A stretch of DNA of 16,755 bases. Source: Chloroflexota bacterium. GTDB lineage: Bacteria; Chloroflexota; Anaerolineae; Anaerolineales; Villigracilaceae. Below the pieces are notes generated by a model. That model saw nothing but the letters and a program-made list of their open reading frames with translations, had not been told where the DNA came from and did not search any database. Position 1 is the stretch's first letter, and each line of letters opens with the position of its first letter. Positions 13,951-16,755 of this stretch are shown here, one piece after another. The stretch is taken from the NCBI GenBank assembly GCA_021796315.1, contig JAJYOH010000067.1, forward strand, positions 1-16,755, given 5' to 3'. Both the position numbers and the translations under genes were made by a program.

Positions 13951-15969
13951 TTAGAACAATCCAACTACTTTTCCAGTCTTCAAATCCAGATCGACATCGT
14001 AAAACACAGGCCGCGTCGGCAGGCCGGGCATGGTGCTCATCTTGCCGAGCAGTGGATACAGGAATCCCGCGCCGACAGATGCGCGTACTTCGCGCACCAG
14101 AATGCGGAAGCCGGTCGGCGCGCCCTTGACGCTGACATCGGTGGTGAACGAAAGATGCGTCTTCGCCATGCAGATGGGAAGTCTATCGAAGCCAAGCCGC
14201 GTGTAACGCGCGATCTGTTCTTCGGCTTCGGGGCTGTAGTCCACACCCTCGGCGTGATAGATTTCTTTTGCAATCGTCTCGATCTTTTCCTTGACGGACA
14301 TCTCGAGCGGATACAGGAATTTGAAATCAGTCTTCTTCTCTGCGGCCCTGACCACAGCCTCGGCCAATTTCTTCGCGCCCGCGCCGCCGTCCGCCCAATG
14401 CGTGGACACGACCGCGTCCATCGCGCCGAACCCGAGCGCAGACTTGCGGATCAACTCCACTTCGGCGGGCGTGTCAGTCGCAAATGAGTTGACAGCCACA
14501 ACCACGTTCACGCCAAACTTCAATGCGTTCTCGATGTGGCGCTGCAAATTCGGCAAACCTTTTTGAAGCAGTTCGAGATTCTCGTCGGTGTATTCTGCGG
14601 CAAGCGGTTTGCCCGCCACAACTTTTGGTCCGCCGCCATGCATCTTGAGCGCGCGCACGGTTGCCACCAGCACAACCACCTGCGGGATCAAGCCTGAATA
14701 GCGGCATTTGATGTCGAAGAATTTTTCCATGCCGATGTCGGCGCCGAAGCCGGATTCGGTGATGACGTAATCTGCCAGCTTGAGCGCGATTTTGTCAGCC
14801 AGGATCGAGCTGTTTCCGTGTGCGATGTTGGCAAAGGGTCCGGCATGAACGAAAGCCGGAGTGCCTTCAAGAGTCTGCATCAGGTTTGGTTTGATGGCAT
14901 CCTTCATCAGCACGGTAACCGCGCCCGCCACGCCTAAATCTTCCGCGGTGACGGCTTCGCCGCGTTTGTTTGTTGCGACGACCATGTTGCCGAATCGCTC
15001 GCGCATATCTTCGATGCCGGTGGTCAGCGCCAGCACGGCCATAATCTCGGACGCGACCGTGATGTCGTAGCCTGAAGAATGTTCGAAGCCTTTTTCATCG
15101 GGTCCGAGTCCAACCTGGATTTGGCGCAACATGCGGTCGTTGATGTCGATCACGCGCCGCCACGAAATGGTGGCCGGATCAATGTCGAGGCGGGCGAAGC
15201 GTGTGCGTTCGTCAAGCGTCAGATCGTTGGGATTGGTTTTGTTGATGCCGAGTTTTTTCAAGCGGCGGGACATGGTTGGCGAGAATTTGCGATTGCCCTT
15301 TTTATCCTGCGGGCACAGCGCGTTGAAAAGTTGTTCGTCAGTTTCCTGTGACTCGTGCATCACGCGCGCATCCAGCGCGGCGGCGGTCAAATTGTGTGCA
15401 GCAGTGATGGCGTGGATGTCGCCCGTCAGGTGCAAATTGAAATCTTCCATCGGGACGACTTGCGAATAACCGCCGCCAGCTGCGCCGCCCTTGATTCCAA
15501 AGGTCGGGCCTTGCGATGGCTGTCGAATCGCGGTGACGACTTTCTTGCCGAGATGCGCGCCGAGCGCCTGTGAAAGTCCGACGGTGGTTGTGGTCTTCCC
15601 TTCGCCGAGCGGGGTGGGGGTGATGGCGGTCACGTCCACGTATTTTCCGTTCGGTTTATTTTTCAATCGTTCCAAAATTTCAAGTTTAACTTTGGCTTTG
15701 TATGGCCCGTACAATTCAAGTTCGTTTTCGCGAATGCCGAGCTCTGCGGCCACTTGCAAGATCGGTTTGAGCTTTGCGGCTTGCGCGATGTCGATGTCGG
15801 ATGGAACCGGTCGCAGCAATTTCAACCTGGTTGCGACGAAACCTTTAACAACTTTTTTGGCTGCCACTTTTTTCCTGGCGGCCACAACTTTCTTTGTGAC
15901 CGGTTTCCTTGCAACTTTTTTCGCTGCCAGTTTTTTTACTTTTTTCTGCGAGGACTTTTTTGTTGCCAT
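13951..15969 (-). CDS. fhs: Formate-tetrahydrofolate ligase with lysine-rich N-terminal tail
   Basis: This enzyme joins formate to tetrahydrofolate using ATP, feeding one-carbon units to purine synthesis or the Wood-Ljungdahl methyl branch. At 672 residues it is longer than typical bacterial enzymes (about 555-560). Residues 1-42 hold 16 Lys and 2 Arg, no acidic residue, and repeat a KKVxAxKK pattern. The catalytic part begins near [11 protein letters not shown] (56-66) and has the nucleotide loop [13 protein letters not shown] (117-129), [19 protein letters not shown] (149-167) and [12 protein letters not shown] (177-188). The insertion around residues 210-275 and the end [11 protein letters not shown]...VVGLF resemble the ligase domain of eukaryotic C1-THF synthase. 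An AAGGAG site just before the ATG, and the lack of an internal start before the domain, indicate that the tail is translated. It lies 89 nt downstream of the kinase gene. Confidence 0.96.
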   Translation of the reverse strand: MATKKSSQKKVKKLAAKKVARKPVTKKVVAARKKVAAKKVVKGFVATRLKLLRPVPSDIDIAQAAKLKPILQVAAELGIRENELELYGPYKAKVKLEILERLKNKPNGKYVDVTAITPTPLGEGKTTTTVGLSQALGAHLGKKVVTAIRQPSQGPTFGIKGGAAGGGYSQVVPMEDFNLHLTGDIHAITAAHNLTAAALDARVMHESQETDEQLFNALCPQDKKGNRKFSPTMSRRLKKLGINKTNPNDLTLDERTRFARLDIDPATISWRRVIDINDRMLRQIQVGLGPDEKGFEHSSGYDITVASEIMAVLALTTGIEDMRERFGNMVVATNKRGEAVTAEDLGVAGAVTVLMKDAIKPNLMQTLEGTPAFVHAGPFANIAHGNSSILADKIALKLADYVITESGFGADIGMEKFFDIKCRYSGLIPQVVVLVATVRALKMHGGGPKVVAGKPLAAEYTDENLELLQKGLPNLQRHIENALKFGVNVVVAVNSFATDTPAEVELIRKSALGFGAMDAVVSTHWADGGAGAKKLAEAVVRAAEKKTDFKFLYPLEMSVKEKIETIAKEIYHAEGVDYSPEAEEQIARYTRLGFDRLPICMAKTHLSFTTDVSVKGAPTGFRILVREVRASVGAGFLYPLLGKMSTMPGLPTRPVFYDVDLDLKTGKVVGLF

Positions 15970-16058
15970 TTCATCTCCTTGTTGATCATACGATGCACAT
16001 TTATTTTCAATGATTTTCGATTTTTAGGCAATAGATTTCCTTCCCACGTTTTTTGCAT

Positions 16059-16755
16059 TTAATCACTCGCGATGAGCGTGCCTAGTCGTTCGCCAAGTAA
16101 AACCTTTTCCAGGTTCCCTGATTCTTCACCGGAAAAAATTTGTACAGTCATCTGCGGGATTTCCTCGACCAGCCGCAGCATTTCCTCGACCTTTGACTTC
16201 ATCCCGCCGGTGACGTCTGCGCCGTGCGATCCGCCGACTTTGCCGGCGATGGAATCGTACGAGCCACGCGTCACTTTCTCGACCCGTTGCCGGCGCGCCG
16301 GAAAATCGGCCCAGACCGCCGCTTCGAGTCCCGCCAGTAAAATGCGATTCGGTTTTAACCGGTGTGCCAGATAAAACATCAATGCCTCGGTCGAAAGCAC
16401 TGTTCCGCCTTTGACATTATCGAAGATCATGTCGCCATAAATAACCGGCACGATCCCCGCTTCCAATGCGTGTTGAAGCGGCGACAGGTCCCAGTGCTCG
16501 ACGGTTCCATTTTTTGCTATGACCGAGGCCGATGGCTGTATCGCCATCGCGGGGATTCCTGCATCGTGCAACGCATCCATCACGTGACGATTGAGTTGCG
16601 AGGCGCGATACCAGACCTCGGAAAATCCGAGCCAATCTTTTTTGCCGCGAATTTCCAATTGCGGGAAATGTTCTTTAACGGCGAAATGCCCGAAGGAGCC
16701 GGAGCCGTGTCCGATAACGAGATGCAGATTTGGGTCCCGCGAAAGAGCCGCTTTG
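16059..16755 (-). CDS. Isopentenyl phosphate kinase-like amino-acid-kinase-fold protein (N-terminus outside window)
   Basis: 231 residues are visible; the frame is open to the window edge, so the first ~30-40 residues (the KLGGS strand) are missing. Internal TTG or Met codons are not real starts. LHLVIGHGSGSFGHFAVKEH, near the window edge, contains GxGSFGH, whose histidine is diagnostic of isopentenyl phosphate kinases within the amino acid kinase fold. Further on are GIVPVIYGDMIFD, the GGTVLSTEALMFYLA nucleotide-site segment, LLAGLEAAVWADFP and HGADVTGGMKSKVEEML (the VTGGM-x-K motif). It would phosphorylate isopentenyl phosphate to isopentenyl diphosphate with ATP in an alternative mevalonate pathway, known from archaea and from Chloroflexota such as Roseiflexus. 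The partner genes of that pathway are not in the window. An acetylglutamate- or uridylate-kinase relative is less likely. Confidence 0.82.
   Translation of the reverse strand, partial: KAALSRDPNLHLVIGHGSGSFGHFAVKEHFPQLEIRGKKDWLGFSEVWYRASQLNRHVMDALHDAGIPAMAIQPSASVIAKNGTVEHWDLSPLQHALEAGIVPVIYGDMIFDNVKGGTVLSTEALMFYLAHRLKPNRILLAGLEAAVWADFPARRQRVEKVTRGSYDSIAGKVGGSHGADVTGGMKSKVEEMLRLVEEIPQMTVQIFSGEESGNLEKVLLGERLGTLIASD

Overview
The window looks like a piece of an Anaerolineae-type (Chloroflexota) chromosome. This is an inference from gene content: Thr/Pro-linker lipoproteins with SUMF1 domains, a partial isopentenyl-phosphate-kinase-like gene, a long formate-tetrahydrofolate ligase and a TPR protein with acidic/proline spacers. 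No rRNA, tRNA, CRISPR array, transposase, integrase or phage gene is visible, and no gene-free stretch exceeds 300 bases.

Layout. (1) 1-1070, plus strand: the C-terminal end of a TPR protein and ndk, each followed by a hairpin. (2) 1091-4397, minus strand: a tight run of a single-domain response regulator, thpR, rsfS and a small protein that resembles a membrane-free T2SF/TadC domain, with gaps of 9, 16 and 8 nt, followed after 113 nt by an MFS transporter of the SLC45/GPH type. (3) 4460-6495, plus strand: a strong sigma70-like promoter driving an AMP-forming acyl-CoA synthetase, divergent from the response regulator. (4) 6718-10833, plus strand: three consecutive cysteine-rich lipoprotein genes. 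Two carry a SUMF1 fold without the formylglycine-generating cysteines and the third lacks the fold. All three share a six-cysteine module and a 14-residue cysteine repeat. (5) 10830-13831: an amidase-signature hydrolase and a GT-C type membrane glycosyltransferase, diverging from a self-complementary -10 box and both apparently leaderless. (6) 13842-16755, minus strand: a palindromic repeat, a formate-tetrahydrofolate ligase with a lysine-rich histone-H1-like N-terminal tail, and the partial isopentenyl phosphate kinase.

Two near-identical 140/141-bp elements (1091-1230 and 6498-6638) have imperfect terminal inverted repeats starting GGCTC and are flanked by 8-bp direct repeats (perfect in one, 7/8 in the other). 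They behave like a non-autonomous transposon (MITE), and both sit directly at the stop codon of a neighbouring gene.

The most distinctive candidates for something undescribed are the three-gene cysteine-rich lipoprotein cluster, the MITE family and the tailed formate-THF ligase. Other points worth attention are a CTG start for rsfS, which simple ORF calling misses, and the bidirectional leaderless promoter. No complete new defence or mobile system can be demonstrated from this sequence alone.
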